From the NCBI RefSeq assembly GCF_000213575.1, contig NZ_GL892005.1, forward strand, positions 62,001-126,000: 64,000 nt of DNA, read 5' to 3'. Origin of the DNA: Dysgonomonas mossii DSM 22836. Lineage in GTDB: Bacteria; Bacteroidota; Bacteroidia; Bacteroidales; Dysgonomonadaceae. Positions 51,513-61,305 of the stretch are shown here, one piece after another (position 1 is the first letter of the stretch; the number at the start of each line of letters is the position of its first letter). A program made the position numbers and the translations under genes. The notes under the pieces are model-generated. The model did not search any database and was not told the origin of the DNA. It worked only from the letters and a program-made list of their open reading frames with translations.

Positions 51513-52069
51513 GATTCTTTATCTTTTTTTCTGTTGAAAGTTTTATTTAATATTTCGTTTGTCTTATCCAGATTTGTTGATACCAAAGCCAGTTGATCCA
51601 TGCCTTTATTGAACTTCGACGATAACAGTACCAGCGCTTCCTGTGCTTCCTTTATCTTCTGTTCATCTGCCTTGTCGATAGTCTTATCAATAGTCTGAGC
51701 TATAGGTGTCATTGTTGTCTTCTCCTGTTTGTTGAAGTATATGCCTGCTGTGATTAATATGGCTATACCGGCAGCAATGCCTCCTGCCCACCTCAGTATA
51801 TATTTCTTCTTTGATGCAGGTTTTAGTGTCACCTTTACTTTTTCTTTTGCAGCCAATTCATCTATCAGAGTGTCAAGTTTAGCTTCTAAATGAAGAGGAA
51901 CGTCAATAGATTCGGATTGATATAAGTTAAGAAATAAATCTTTCTCTTTTAGTAATTCCTCCGCAACATCTTCACCTTGAAAATAACTTAGCAATAGTTT
52001 TTCTTCTTCTATTGTAGTCTCTCCATTGTAAAAAGCTTCGACTAATTTTTTTATTTCGCTTGTCTTCAT
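51509..52069 (-). CDS. Probable membrane anti-sigma factor
   Basis: 186 residues. The helical N terminus (about 90 residues, with VEAFYNGETTIEEEKLLLSYF) resembles sigma-binding domains. One membrane helix (WAGGIAAGIAILITAGIYF) follows, then a periplasmic helical tail of about 70 residues. It overlaps the ECF sigma gene by 4 bp, the usual sign of a sigma/anti-sigma pair. It lacks the FecR domain, so its signal must differ from the TonB-linked pair at 21837-23449; the exported DUF4252 proteins are the obvious candidates. Confidence 0.8.
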   Translation of the reverse strand: MKTSEIKKLVEAFYNGETTIEEEKLLLSYFQGEDVAEELLKEKDLFLNLYQSESIDVPLHLEAKLDTLIDELAAKEKVKVTLKPASKKKYILRWAGGIAAGIAILITAGIYFNKQEKTTMTPIAQTIDKTIDKADEQKIKEAQEALVLLSSKFNKGMDQLALVSTNLDKTNEILNKTFNRKKDKES

Positions 52070-52563
52070 CTTTGTTCTATTTTAGCGTATTGCTCTCTTA
52101 TCGTTTTCCTTGCTCTGGATAGTATGACCCGTATATTTCCGGGGCTTATTCCGGTAATGTTTTCTATTTCTTCATCGGTATATCCATCCCAGTGCTTCAT
52201 CATTATCACCTGCCGTTGCTGATCGGGTAGCTTATTTATCAGATCTTTTACATATGCCGCGTCATCCTGTATTTCTAATTCCTTAGACAGAGATGTGCTC
52301 TCGGGTATTTCGGTATCATATGACGTATGATAGTCATTCTTTGCTTTTCTCAGATAATCGAGACAAGAGTTGCGAACGATGATAATGGCAAAGCCTTCTG
52401 TATTTTCGATCTGTTCCAATTCGTCTTTCTTGTTCCAGAGCTTGATGAACGTTTCTTGCACTATGTCTTCTGCATTGGCTGTATCCTGTACTATTCGGTA
52501 TGCTATTCGGTATAACTTCTGATGATATGGTAGAAACACTTTTTTAAAAGTTTCTGCATCCAT
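52066..52563 (-). CDS. ECF RNA polymerase sigma factor
   Basis: 165 residues. Region 2 has LYRIAYRIVQDTANAEDIVQETFIKLW, and region 4 has LPDQQRQVIMMKHWDGYTDEEIENITGISPGNIRVILSRARKTI. It lies between two DUF4252 genes and the anti-sigma gene and starts 1 bp before the upstream DUF4252 stop region, so the whole set is one operon. Probably autoregulated. Confidence 0.94.
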   Translation of the reverse strand: MDAETFKKVFLPYHQKLYRIAYRIVQDTANAEDIVQETFIKLWNKKDELEQIENTEGFAIIIVRNSCLDYLRKAKNDYHTSYDTEIPESTSLSKELEIQDDAAYVKDLINKLPDQQRQVIMMKHWDGYTDEEIENITGISPGNIRVILSRARKTIREQYAKIEQR

Positions 52564-52564
52564 C

Positions 52565-53068
52565 TCATTTGTTTTTATTTTGTTCTTTAAGTATTTCCGT
52601 TAGATCCGATTCGGTAAGGTTGCCTGACATTTTTACAATCACAGCATCTTCGTTATCTAATACCAAAATGTATACACCGGTAAATAAGTCCCCTTCTTTG
52701 TGCGAGATAATTTTCACATTGTCGTCAGCTTCATTCACCGATAATAGGGTTGCATATCCATTCCCATCTTTGAAACTTTGAATACCTTCCAAGAATTTAG
52801 TTTTTACTTCGGGACTATATTTTTCAATAGCAAGAACTTCTATAGAGTCTATCTTTTGCATGAATGCCGGCATTTTGGAAACCATCTGCCCGGTTGAATC
52901 AGCAGTCATGGCTGCCTTCATCGACATGTCGAGCATAGAGCGATCTACTAATTGTCGTTGTACACCTTCTTGTTTCGAAAAATCAGACATAAAACTATTC
53001 AGATCTTGAGCATAAGAGAATTGTACTGCAACGAAGGTCAATACTAAAGAAAAAATATACTTTTTCAT
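52565..53068 (-). CDS. DUF4252 protein, second paralogue
   Basis: 167 residues with signal peptide ending FSYAQ. Shares with its neighbours the pattern LNSFMSDFSKQEGVQRQLVDRSML near the start and YATLLSVNEADDNVKIISHKEG, then a VKMSGNLTESDLTEIL end. Periplasmic or surface location is expected. It is 1 bp from the sigma gene and 50 bp after the first paralogue. Confidence 0.88.
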   Translation of the reverse strand: MKKYIFSLVLTFVAVQFSYAQDLNSFMSDFSKQEGVQRQLVDRSMLDMSMKAAMTADSTGQMVSKMPAFMQKIDSIEVLAIEKYSPEVKTKFLEGIQSFKDGNGYATLLSVNEADDNVKIISHKEGDLFTGVYILVLDNEDAVIVKMSGNLTESDLTEILKEQNKNK

Positions 53069-53118
53069 AATGTTCTGTTTTTTTATTTATAATTGTGTTT
53101 ACGTAATTTTAACAGGTG

Positions 53119-53589
53119 CTATTTGTCGTATTTTTGAACCAATTGGGTCAGATCTTCTTCTTTTATTTTTCCCGAAAACTTCACTATAGTCGGGTCGTTT
53201 GCACTCATACAAAGGATAACCATGTCGCTTATTGTATTGTTTTTCTTTTTCATCATAATGCGTACATTATCATCTTTGTCTTTAGCCATGAGCAGCGTTT
53301 CGTAACCGTCCCCATCTTTTAATTTTTCCATTTGGTCGGTTAGCTTTTGCTTTACAGAAGAGTTGCAGCTTGATAGGTCATATACTTCCATCGAATGTAT
53401 TCCTCTGGCAACCGGTATATCACCCACTCCTCCGAATGCTTTTCCTAAAGTCATCATAAACGGTCCGATTTTAACGGTTTCAATGTTTTCTACTTTAGAT
53501 AAGTTATCCATCAACTTGTTTAAACTTTGGCCGTATGCTATCTGGCCCAACGCAATAGTTAATACCAGACAAATTAAATACTTTTTCAT
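53119..53589 (-). CDS. DUF4252 protein, first paralogue
   Basis: 156 residues with a signal peptide ending IAYGQ. Pattern: LNKLMDNLSKVENIETVKIG, YETLLMAKDKDDNVRIMMKKK and VKFSGKIKEEDLTQLVQ. First gene of the operon; its promoter should lie just upstream of 53589, but I see no consensus box. Confidence 0.88.
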   Translation of the reverse strand: MKKYLICLVLTIALGQIAYGQSLNKLMDNLSKVENIETVKIGPFMMTLGKAFGGVGDIPVARGIHSMEVYDLSSCNSSVKQKLTDQMEKLKDGDGYETLLMAKDKDDNVRIMMKKKNNTISDMVILCMSANDPTIVKFSGKIKEEDLTQLVQKYDK

Positions 53590-53711
53590 AAATGTTTTTA
53601 TATTTGAGTCGTTATAAATTTGTTAGATGTGCGCTTTCATCCACTTTCTATTACTAAGACGAAACAACCCAAAAATTTGTTACAGTGAAAATGTAAAAAA
53701 AGTATTGAATT

Positions 53712-53745
53712 AAAAAAAGAGCTGTATTCTAGTTAAATACAGCTC
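53712..53745 (-). terminator. Terminator of the META lipoprotein gene
   Basis: GAGCTGTAT and ATACAGCTC form a 9-bp stem; on the minus strand it is followed by seven T residues. Confidence 0.88.
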
Positions 53746-53770
53746 CATGTTATCTTGTTTTTCTCGTTTT

Positions 53771-54592
53771 TTATTTATCGCCTGTGTCTTTTGTAAATTC
53801 CAGTACAACTTTGCCTTCACTCAAAAATGTCAGTTTATCTCCTGTTAAAGCTGCTTGTAGAGGTGTAGACAATTTAGAAAGAAATAGAGATTCACCTTTT
53901 AAGCTAGGACATGCCATTTTGGTCGACATGGCAGGACCGAATTTAATCGTGTTTTCTTCTAAAGTGAAAGTGCTGCGATAGGTATTACATCCCGCATTAC
54001 CGAAAACTTTTCCATCTGCTGTTATTTCCATAGAGGCTGGTTTGTCGGGGAATAATGCTGCCATGTCTTCTCCTTCGATAGAAGCCAAAGTCCATTTTCC
54101 TGATATATTATCAGCATTAACAGTATTTATTACCTCGGATGTGGCTGTTTTTTGAGACTTTTCGAACTCTAGTAATACATTTTTCCCTTCCGAAAAAGTG
54201 AGTTGTCCCTCTTTTGACAGAGAAACCACAAGATTAGGAGTTGATAAAGCTGCTAAAAATTCAGATTCCTTATTCGCATGCATACATGCCATCATGGTAG
54301 ATGCTAGTTGAGGTGCAGAAAATATGTTTTTTTCACTCAATGTAAAACCTCCTGTATAACGGTTGCAACCGCCACTACCGGATAGCAGATTTTTCGAAAA
54401 GTCAAAATTAACATTCGGAATTTCTCCCGAAAATGCTGTTTGTGCAGCTTCTCCTTTGAGCGTTTTCAACACCCAAGGACCGCCCTCTAGTTGTGCTTTT
54501 TCGATAGGTTTCACAGAATTACAACTTTGAACAACGAAAGCTAAAGTAAGAAGTGTAACAAAAAAGGTTGCTGATTTTAAAAAGTGTTTCAT
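53771..54592 (-). CDS. Lipoprotein with two META (HslJ-like) domains
   Basis: 273 residues with lipobox FVVQSCNSV. Two homologous META domains follow: the first (about 35-140) has SGSGGCNRYTGGFTL and QLASTMMACM, the second (about 165-265) has FGNAGCNTYRSTFTL and MSTKMACP. Each keeps the paired Cys of the HslJ/META fold. HslJ is linked to novobiocin resistance and heat shock in E. coli; the molecular role is unclear. It is a single-gene unit upstream of the DUF4252 operon on the same strand. Confidence 0.9.
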   Translation of the reverse strand: MKHFLKSATFFVTLLTLAFVVQSCNSVKPIEKAQLEGGPWVLKTLKGEAAQTAFSGEIPNVNFDFSKNLLSGSGGCNRYTGGFTLSEKNIFSAPQLASTMMACMHANKESEFLAALSTPNLVVSLSKEGQLTFSEGKNVLLEFEKSQKTATSEVINTVNADNISGKWTLASIEGEDMAALFPDKPASMEITADGKVFGNAGCNTYRSTFTLEENTIKFGPAMSTKMACPSLKGESLFLSKLSTPLQAALTGDKLTFLSEGKVVLEFTKDTGDK

Positions 54593-54959
54593 AATGTTTC
54601 TCTTTTAATTTTATCAATATTTATGTAGTTTTTATTTATGATTAATATTCTATCTTGAATTATCCTCCCGAATTATACATACGAAATAATGTATATCCTA
54701 TATCCATTTCGATTGTAAATTATTTTTTAGACGGAAATAGAGTCAGTTCGTTGCATGCACACCTATTTTATAAATAACAAGATTTTGTTTTTATAATATA
54801 AATTTAAGGTCATTTATATAAATAAACAGATATTTAGTGTGTTATGTTCAATGTGCTATTCTGATGTGGTTTTTAATTATACTACTCTCCAGTGTACATT
54901 TAAAATGAGATTAAGAAACAAGAATATATTATCTTGCTGATAGCTAACTAAGAATATGC
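54593..54959. other. A+T-rich intergenic region upstream of the META gene
   Basis: Should contain the META-gene promoter near 54600-54720, but I find no clear consensus, ORF or RNA gene. Confidence 0.6.
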
Positions 54960-54995
54960 AAAAACTCTCACTTTAATATTGAAGCGAGAGTTTTT
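54960..54995 (-). terminator. Terminator of the acyltransferase unit
   Basis: AAAAACTCTC and GAGAGTTTTT pair, and three more base pairs continue past one mismatch. It lies 36 bp after the acyltransferase stop, with T residues on the minus strand. Confidence 0.8.
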
Positions 54996-55031
54996 AAAAA
55001 CAACAGATATTTTTGTTTTATATCCTTTTTC

Positions 55032-55571
55032 TTATATCGAGAAGTGTTCGGGACGGCGAGCTACAACATCTTTGTAGAGAGCTTTTATTTTTGCTATATC
55101 ACCTTCTACGTCACCTGTAGGCATTATTATTTGCTTGAAGTTAGCCTCCTTCTTTCCATAGTCAAGAGCTGCAATTACAATAGGTACATCGGCTTCCATA
55201 GCTATGAAATAAAAGCCTTTTTTCCACTCAGAATTGGCTTTTCTTGTCGCTTCAGGTGTTATGGCCAACTGAAAATTTTCTCTTTTAGAATATATTTCTG
55301 CCATCTGTTCTGTTAGTGATGACTTTCTGGAACGGTCGACAGGGATCCCTCCCAACAGTTTAAATAGTAGATTCATAGGGAAGAAGAACCATTCTTTTTT
55401 GATCAGGAATGATGCTTTTCGTCCCATCGCTTTATAAACAATCAGTCCCAATGGTAGATCCCAATTACTGGTGTGTGGGGCAACACAAATAACACATTTG
55501 TCTGGTAAGTTATTCAGACCTGTAATCTTCCAACCTATAAGGCGGAGGATAAAATTACATATACTTTTCAT
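55032..55571 (-). CDS. Lysophospholipid (1-acyl-glycerol-3-phosphate) acyltransferase family
   Basis: 179 residues, compact PlsC fold. The catalytic HxxxxD is HTSNWD at residues 33-38, and GGIPVDRSRKSS is the acceptor-binding block. TPEATRKANSEWKKGFYFIA is the third motif. Short members like this are common in Bacteroidetes beside PlsC; the acyl acceptor is uncertain. It overlaps the upstream small gene by 1 bp, so the pair is coupled. Confidence 0.88.
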   Translation of the reverse strand: MKSICNFILRLIGWKITGLNNLPDKCVICVAPHTSNWDLPLGLIVYKAMGRKASFLIKKEWFFFPMNLLFKLLGGIPVDRSRKSSLTEQMAEIYSKRENFQLAITPEATRKANSEWKKGFYFIAMEADVPIVIAALDYGKKEANFKQIIMPTGDVEGDIAKIKALYKDVVARRPEHFSI

Positions 55572-55858
55572 TAACCTAAAGATTCTATTTCTTTGGCAAT
55601 AGAGTTGATCTGCTCTTTGAAATCAGCTTTAACTTTTTTGTAATAAGCTTTTACTCTGCCTTTAACTTCTTTTCCTTCGTTTACATTCACTCTGTTCAGA
55701 AATTCTTCCTGAGTTTCTACTATTCGGGTTATTACTTTATCTGCAGCTGCCTGGTCAGCATCTATTACAAATACTTTGTAAAATACACAGTCAGTATATA
55801 ATAAATCTATTGATTCGTTTATACTTTTTTTAAGCTTTCTTCTACTACTCACAGTCAA
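55571..55858 (-). CDS. Small conserved-looking helical protein
   Basis: 95 residues, mostly charged helix (SSRRKLKKSINESIDLLYTDC ... VKADFKEQINSIAKEIESLG), no signal peptide or membrane segment. I do not recognise a named family. Coupling to the acyltransferase (1-bp overlap) supports it being real. Confidence 0.75.
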   Translation of the reverse strand: MTVSSRRKLKKSINESIDLLYTDCVFYKVFVIDADQAAADKVITRIVETQEEFLNRVNVNEGKEVKGRVKAYYKKVKADFKEQINSIAKEIESLG

Positions 55859-55886
55859 AATATATTTATATGTTTATTATCTTTGT

Positions 55887-55894
55887 TACCTTTG
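55887..55894 (+). promoter_or_regulatory. Candidate -7 box for the glycogen synthase gene
   Basis: TACCTTTG, a perfect TAnnTTTG, about 110 bp before the start. TTTA 18 bp upstream is a weak partner. Confidence 0.45.
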
Positions 55895-56003
55895 CGGTTT
55901 GTAAAAGCGACGGCAAAGTTACTAAAAAAAGGAACGATAGCCTTTATTTGCTTTTATTTAATTCTATTTATTTATAAACTTAAGACACGAATTAGCATCA
56001 TTT

Positions 56004-57656
56004 ATGGCAAAGCGACTCAATAATCCTGATTATATTTTTGAAACAAGCTGGGAGGTATGTAACAAGGTTGGAGGCATTTACACTGTGCTGTCGACTAAAG
56101 CAAAAACAATGCAGGAAAAGTATAAAGACAGAGCAATCTTCATCGGTCCTGATATTTGGAAAGAGACTACAAGCCCTTGGTTTCAAGAAGACAACAAATT
56201 GTTTGCCGAATGGGTAAAGACAATCTCGATATACGATAGGTTGAAGGTAAGAGTCGGAAGGTGGCTCGTTCCGGGTGAACCGATTGTGATACTCGTTGAT
56301 TTTGAAAGCCTCTTTGCTCATAAAGATGAGATATATAGCTACATGTGGCACAAGTTTGGAGTAGATTCTCTGCATGCGTATGGCGATTACGACGAAGCGT
56401 GTATGTTTGCCTATGCTACAGGTGCCATAATAGAAAGTTTCTACAGATATTATAATCTTGAAAATAAGAAAGTCATAGCACACTTCAACGAGTGGATGCT
56501 CGGAATAGGTGCACTTTATGTCAAAGATCGTTTGCCAAAAGTGGGCACTGTGTTTACTACCCATGCTACATCCATCGGTCGCTCCATCGCAGGAAATGGC
56601 AAACCGTTATACAACTATTTGTTTGCATACGATAGTGATCAGATGGCTCGTGAATTAAATATGCAAGCAAAGCATTCTGTGGAGAAAACGGCGGCTCAGC
56701 AAGTGGATTGTTTTACTACAGTGAGTGATATAACAGCCAAAGAATGTAAGCAATTACTTCACCGTGAACCTTTGGTAACTCCAAATGGTTTCGAGAAAGA
56801 CTTTATACCTGTTGGCGAAGAACACGAAGCCAAGCGTCTTGCAGCAAGAAAAAAACTAATCAATGTTACCGAAAAGTTATTAGGGTATGACATACAAGAG
56901 GATGCCCTTCTGGTGGTAACCAGCGGACGTTATGAATACCGAAACAAGGGGCTTGATGTCTTTATCGATGCAATGAATAGATTGGAACACATTAAGCAAC
57001 TCGAAAAAGATGTGATTGCATTCATTATGGTGCCGGCGTGGATAGATACTCCCCGTACAGACCTGCAAGAACGATTAAGCAAAAACGAGACCCCCGATAC
57101 ATCATTGACCTTTCCTCATATAACTCACTGGTTGAAAAATATGAATAATGACTCTATATTGAACCAAATTTCGTATTTGAAACTACAAAACAGAAAGGAA
57201 GATAGAGTGAAAGTTATCTTCGTGCCTTCATACTTGAATGGGAATGATGGTATTTTTAATATTCCTTACTATGACTTGTTGATAGGAATGGACGTGTCTG
57301 TTTTCCCTTCATATTATGAGCCTTGGGGATATACGCCTCACGAAAGTATTGCTTTTTCAGTTCCTACTATTACTACATCTTTAGCCGGATTTGGCTTGTG
57401 GATGCGTAAAGAAGGAGATGAAAAAGGAATGGATGACGGAGCAGAGGTAGTGACTAGAGACGATTACAACTTTATAGAAGTGTCAGAAGATATTTGTAAC
57501 AGAGTGTTTGAAATGACAACCAAAAGTGCAGAGCAAGAACGTATCTTGCGTAAGGCTGCACTCGATAGGGCTGCATTGGCAGATTGGGGGCATTTTTTCA
57601 AATATTATGAAGAAGCGTATGATATAGCATTAGCTAAAGCTTCTGAAAGAAAGTAA
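56004..57656 (+). CDS. Glycogen synthase of the GT3 (eukaryote-like) family
   Basis: 550 residues. The N terminus FETSWEVCNKVGGIYTVLSTKA contains the KVGG nucleotide-sugar loop. FNEWMLGIGALY, FTTHATSIGRS and the C-terminal SVFPSYYEPWGYTPHESIAFSVPTITTSLAGFG block match GT3, not the ADP-glucose-using GT5 GlgA. Members use UDP-glucose to extend alpha-1,4-glucan. It lies 150 bp upstream of the phosphorylase gene on the same strand, placing storage-glucan synthesis and breakdown side by side. No branching enzyme is visible. Confidence 0.92.
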   Translation: MAKRLNNPDYIFETSWEVCNKVGGIYTVLSTKAKTMQEKYKDRAIFIGPDIWKETTSPWFQEDNKLFAEWVKTISIYDRLKVRVGRWLVPGEPIVILVDFESLFAHKDEIYSYMWHKFGVDSLHAYGDYDEACMFAYATGAIIESFYRYYNLENKKVIAHFNEWMLGIGALYVKDRLPKVGTVFTTHATSIGRSIAGNGKPLYNYLFAYDSDQMARELNMQAKHSVEKTAAQQVDCFTTVSDITAKECKQLLHREPLVTPNGFEKDFIPVGEEHEAKRLAARKKLINVTEKLLGYDIQEDALLVVTSGRYEYRNKGLDVFIDAMNRLEHIKQLEKDVIAFIMVPAWIDTPRTDLQERLSKNETPDTSLTFPHITHWLKNMNNDSILNQISYLKLQNRKEDRVKVIFVPSYLNGNDGIFNIPYYDLLIGMDVSVFPSYYEPWGYTPHESIAFSVPTITTSLAGFGLWMRKEGDEKGMDDGAEVVTRDDYNFIEVSEDICNRVFEMTTKSAEQERILRKAALDRAALADWGHFFKYYEEAYDIALAKASERK

Positions 57657-57733
57657 ATTAAACTTTGCAAACGTTTGCAGCTTTTATAAAAGTTATAATT
57701 AGGTAATATAACGATAAAGGTTGCTAAATATGT

Positions 57734-57741
57734 TATATTTG
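57734..57741 (+). promoter_or_regulatory. Candidate -7 box for the phosphorylase gene
   Basis: TATATTTG, a perfect match, 65 bp before the start codon. No upstream TTTG at standard spacing. It suggests separate expression from the synthase. Confidence 0.45.
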
Positions 57742-57806
57742 TATTTTTACAATTATACATCGCAACATCTTAAGATAATCAATACAAGTTTAAATATATA
57801 ACATCT

Positions 57807-60392
57807 ATGAGAATTAAAGCAAGTTATTCGAATAATCCTACATGGAGAAGTGCGCATACACAAGTGAACTTACCAAAAGAATTATTGCCGCTTGAAAAAA
57901 TTTCACGTAATTTATGGTGGGTATGGAACAATGAAGCTACTGATCTTTTCGCCGAATTTGATCCGGAACTTTGGAAAGAATCAGACAATAATCCGGTTCT
58001 ATTACTTCATAAATTATCTAATGAAAGAATAGAAGAGATTCTTAAAGACGCTACCTTAATGAATAAAGTAGATAACGTTATTAAGAAGTTCGAAAAATAT
58101 ATGTCTCAAAAATTTGATACATCAAAACCGTCTGTTGCATATTTTAGTATGGAATATGGTTTTACTCATGTATTAAAGATATATTCGGGAGGCTTAGGTG
58201 TTTTGGCCGGAGACTATCTAAAAGAGGCAAGTGACAGTCATGTAGATCTTACAGGAGTGGGCTTCCTCTATCGTTACGGATACTTCTCCCAATCTATTTC
58301 TCCTGACGGGCAGCAGGTAGCAAACTATGAGCCTCAAAGCTTTGGAGATCTTCCTCTCGAGCCGGTGCTGAATGAGGATGGCAATCAAATGATTTTGGCC
58401 GTTCCGTATCCGGATAGAGATATATACGCAAATATATGGAAAGTAAATGTAGGGCGTATAAGCCTATACTTACTCGATACCGATATCGACTTGAATAGCG
58501 AGTTCGACAAACCTATTACTCACCAATTATATGGTGGAGATTGGGAAAATCGTCTAAAACAAGAGTATTTGCTTGGTATAGGAGGTATCTTATTGCTTAA
58601 TAAGTTAGGTATTAAAAAAGAAATTTATCATTGCAACGAAGGTCATGCAGCTCTTATTAATGTACAGCGTTTGCTCGATCTGATCGAAGGTGAAGGTCTA
58701 ACATTTAATCAAGCGCTAGAGGTTGTACGTGCTTCAGGTTTGTATACAGTGCATACTCCAGTTCCTGCAGGACACGACTATTTTGACGAAGGTCTTCTTG
58801 GTAAATATTTAGGTAACTATCCTGCACGTCTAGGCATCTCTTGGCAAGACTTTGTTGATATGGGACGTGAGCATCCGGGCAGTGGAGAGAAATTCAGCAT
58901 GAGTGTATTTGCGCTCAACACCTGCCTTGAAGCTAACGGTGTTAGTTATCTGCATGGTATTGTTTCTCGTCAGATGTTCCAGCCAGTTTGGCCGGCTTAT
59001 TTCCCTGAAGAGTTGCACGTAGGGCATGTAACAAACGGGGTGCATATGCCGACTTGGACAGCAAAAGAAATGAAGTTGCTGTATGAAAAAACATTTGATA
59101 AGAACTTCTATGAAGATCAGTCCAATCATGAGATTTGGGATAATATATATAGTGTAAAAGACGAAGATCTATGGAATGTTCGTTCTATCTTGAAAAAACG
59201 TCTTATCAGCTATGTGCAAGAACAAATGAAAGAAGGCTGGATAAAGAGCCAGAAGGCTCCTTCAGCGATTTTCAACATTGTAGATAAAATCAATCCGGAC
59301 GCATTACTCGTTGGATTTGGTCGTCGTTTTGCTACTTATAAGCGTGCACACCTGTTATTTACAGACCTTGACCGTTTGGCAAAGCTGGTAAATAATGAAA
59401 AATATCCAATCCAGTTCTTATATACAGGCAAAGCTCACCCTGCAGATGGTGCAGGACAAGGTTTGATCAAACAGATTGTAGAAATCTCACGCCGTCCAGA
59501 ATTCCTTGGTAAGATAATCTTCCTTGAGAACTATGACATGCGTTTAGCGAAACGTTTAATTTCGGGAGTAGATATTTGGTTGAATACACCAACTCGTCCA
59601 CTTGAGGCTTCGGGTACATCAGGCGAAAAGGCCGAAATGAACGGAGTTCTTAACTTCTCTGTACTTGACGGATGGTGGTACGAAGGTTACAAAAAAGAAG
59701 CCGGCTGGTGTCTGACAGATAAACGTACTTATTCTAATCAGGCTTATCAGGATGAATTAGATGCAGCAGAAATCTATTCTACTTTCGAGAATGAGATATT
59801 ACCTCTTTATTATGCACGTAACTCTAAAGGATATTCGCCAGAGTGGATACAGTTTGTAAAGAACTCAATCGCTAATATCGCACCTGAATATACAACTAAG
59901 CGAATGATTGATGACTACATCAAGAACTTCTACAAGCCAGAACGAGAACGTGTCAAACTGGTTACAGCGAATAACTATGCTAAGGCAAAAGAATTGGCCG
60001 CATGGAAAGAAGATACCGCTGCTAACTGGGACAAACTTGTAGTAGAGAAGGTTACTTTCAATGGTCAGAATATAAAAGATGGAGCTCCGCTTGCTTCAAA
60101 TAACTTTACTGAAGGTGAAAAGATTAAAGTGGAAGTTGTTATTGACAAGAGAGATATGAAAGGAGATTTGGGCATAGACTGTGTGCTTACCGAATATGAT
60201 GCGGATAAGAAAACAGACAAGTTTATCTCTTCTGAAGACTTTAAGTTGGTTAAGACAGAGGGTTCGAAACTATATTTTGAGCTGAATGCAATAGCCAAGA
60301 TTCCGGGACTATGTAACTTTGCTTATCGTGTATATCCTAAGCATGCAGATATGGCACATCGTCAGGACTTTGCTTTTGTTCGTTGGATCTAA
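57807..60392 (+). CDS. glgP: Alpha-glucan (glycogen) phosphorylase
   Basis: 861 residues of the alpha-glucan phosphorylase type with an N-terminal DUF3417-like segment ([15 protein letters not shown]). [28 protein letters not shown] and [16 protein letters not shown] are family landmarks. The pyridoxal-phosphate Lys is in [15 protein letters not shown], near residue 607. It releases glucose-1-phosphate from alpha-1,4-glucan. The extra 100-residue C-terminal beta domain is usual for this branch. It ends at a strong bidirectional terminator. Confidence 0.95.
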   Translation: MRIKASYSNNPTWRSAHTQVNLPKELLPLEKISRNLWWVWNNEATDLFAEFDPELWKESDNNPVLLLHKLSNERIEEILKDATLMNKVDNVIKKFEKYMSQKFDTSKPSVAYFSMEYGFTHVLKIYSGGLGVLAGDYLKEASDSHVDLTGVGFLYRYGYFSQSISPDGQQVANYEPQSFGDLPLEPVLNEDGNQMILAVPYPDRDIYANIWKVNVGRISLYLLDTDIDLNSEFDKPITHQLYGGDWENRLKQEYLLGIGGILLLNKLGIKKEIYHCNEGHAALINVQRLLDLIEGEGLTFNQALEVVRASGLYTVHTPVPAGHDYFDEGLLGKYLGNYPARLGISWQDFVDMGREHPGSGEKFSMSVFALNTCLEANGVSYLHGIVSRQMFQPVWPAYFPEELHVGHVTNGVHMPTWTAKEMKLLYEKTFDKNFYEDQSNHEIWDNIYSVKDEDLWNVRSILKKRLISYVQEQMKEGWIKSQKAPSAIFNIVDKINPDALLVGFGRRFATYKRAHLLFTDLDRLAKLVNNEKYPIQFLYTGKAHPADGAGQGLIKQIVEISRRPEFLGKIIFLENYDMRLAKRLISGVDIWLNTPTRPLEASGTSGEKAEMNGVLNFSVLDGWWYEGYKKEAGWCLTDKRTYSNQAYQDELDAAEIYSTFENEILPLYYARNSKGYSPEWIQFVKNSIANIAPEYTTKRMIDDYIKNFYKPERERVKLVTANNYAKAKELAAWKEDTAANWDKLVVEKVTFNGQNIKDGAPLASNNFTEGEKIKVEVVIDKRDMKGDLGIDCVLTEYDADKKTDKFISSEDFKLVKTEGSKLYFELNAIAKIPGLCNFAYRVYPKHADMAHRQDFAFVRWI

Positions 60393-60411
60393 TATAAATA
60401 ATATACTATCA

Positions 60412-60445
60412 AAAAAGACGCATTTCATAAAATGCGTCTTTTTTT
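60412..60445. terminator. Bidirectional terminator between glgP and mazG
   Basis: AAAAAGACGCATTT pairs with AAATGCGTCTTTTT over a 4-nt loop, with A/T runs on both sides. Confidence 0.9.
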
Positions 60446-60476
60446 ATGCCAGAGAGTTAAGTTCTTTTTATAAGAA

Positions 60477-61262
60477 CTATTCCATCGCTTTAGCCTGATT
60501 CCATAATGCATCCATCTCGGCTAAGGTCATATCTTTTAAATTCTTATTTTGCTTTTTTGCTTCTTGTTCTATGTAATTGAAACGGCGTATAAACTTCTGA
60601 TTGGTGCGTTCAAGAGCATTATCCGGATTGACTTTATATAGACGGGCTGCATTAATAAGGCTAAAAAACATATCTCCAAATTCAGCTTCTGTCTTATCTT
60701 GATCCATTTTTGATATTTCGTTTTTCAACTCTTGAAGTTCCTCTGAAACTTTATCCCACACGTCTTCTCTGTTCTCCCAATCGAAGCCGGCATTGCGAGC
60801 TTTATCTTGTATTCGGTGAGCCTTTGCTATAGATGGCAATGATGCCGGAACGCCTTCAAGAATAGTTTTGTTTCCTCCCTTTTCTTTTAGTTTTAGTTGT
60901 TCCCACGATTTTTCAACCTCTCCGGCTGTCTTCGCAGCATCATCTCCGAATACATGAGGATGGCGATATATTAATTTGTCACACAAAGCATGACATACAT
61001 CAGCTACATCAAATGTTCCTTTTTCTTCCCCGATCTTTGCATAAAATACAACATGTAGCAAAACATCTCCAAGCTCTTTTTTGATGGCTTCATCACTATT
61101 CTGAATAATGGCTTCGCATAGTTCATAAACCTCTTCTATCGTATTGGTACGCAAGCTCTCATTTGTCTGTTTTGCATCCCACGGACACTTTACCCGCAAC
61201 TCATCCATGATGTCGAGCAAACGTCCAAAGGCTTCCATTTTTTGTTCTCTTGTATGCATCAT
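60477..61262 (-). CDS. mazG: Nucleoside triphosphate pyrophosphohydrolase MazG
   Basis: The start chosen is the ATG ending at 61262 (MMHTREQ), giving 261 residues, the normal length. Two MazG domains are visible: the first with CPWDAKQTNESLRTNTIEEVYEL and the ExxE/ExxD metal site in KKELGDVLLHVVFYA, the second with VSEELQELKNEI and EAEFGDMFFSLINAARL. It hydrolyses non-canonical or surplus NTPs and affects ppGpp levels. It follows dsbD by 43 bp. Confidence 0.96.
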   Translation of the reverse strand: MMHTREQKMEAFGRLLDIMDELRVKCPWDAKQTNESLRTNTIEEVYELCEAIIQNSDEAIKKELGDVLLHVVFYAKIGEEKGTFDVADVCHALCDKLIYRHPHVFGDDAAKTAGEVEKSWEQLKLKEKGGNKTILEGVPASLPSIAKAHRIQDKARNAGFDWENREDVWDKVSEELQELKNEISKMDQDKTEAEFGDMFFSLINAARLYKVNPDNALERTNQKFIRRFNYIEQEAKKQNKNLKDMTLAEMDALWNQAKAME

Positions 61263-61305
61263 CGTGTATAAATTTAGAGAAAGCAGGCTGCTGCCTGCTT
61301 TCATT

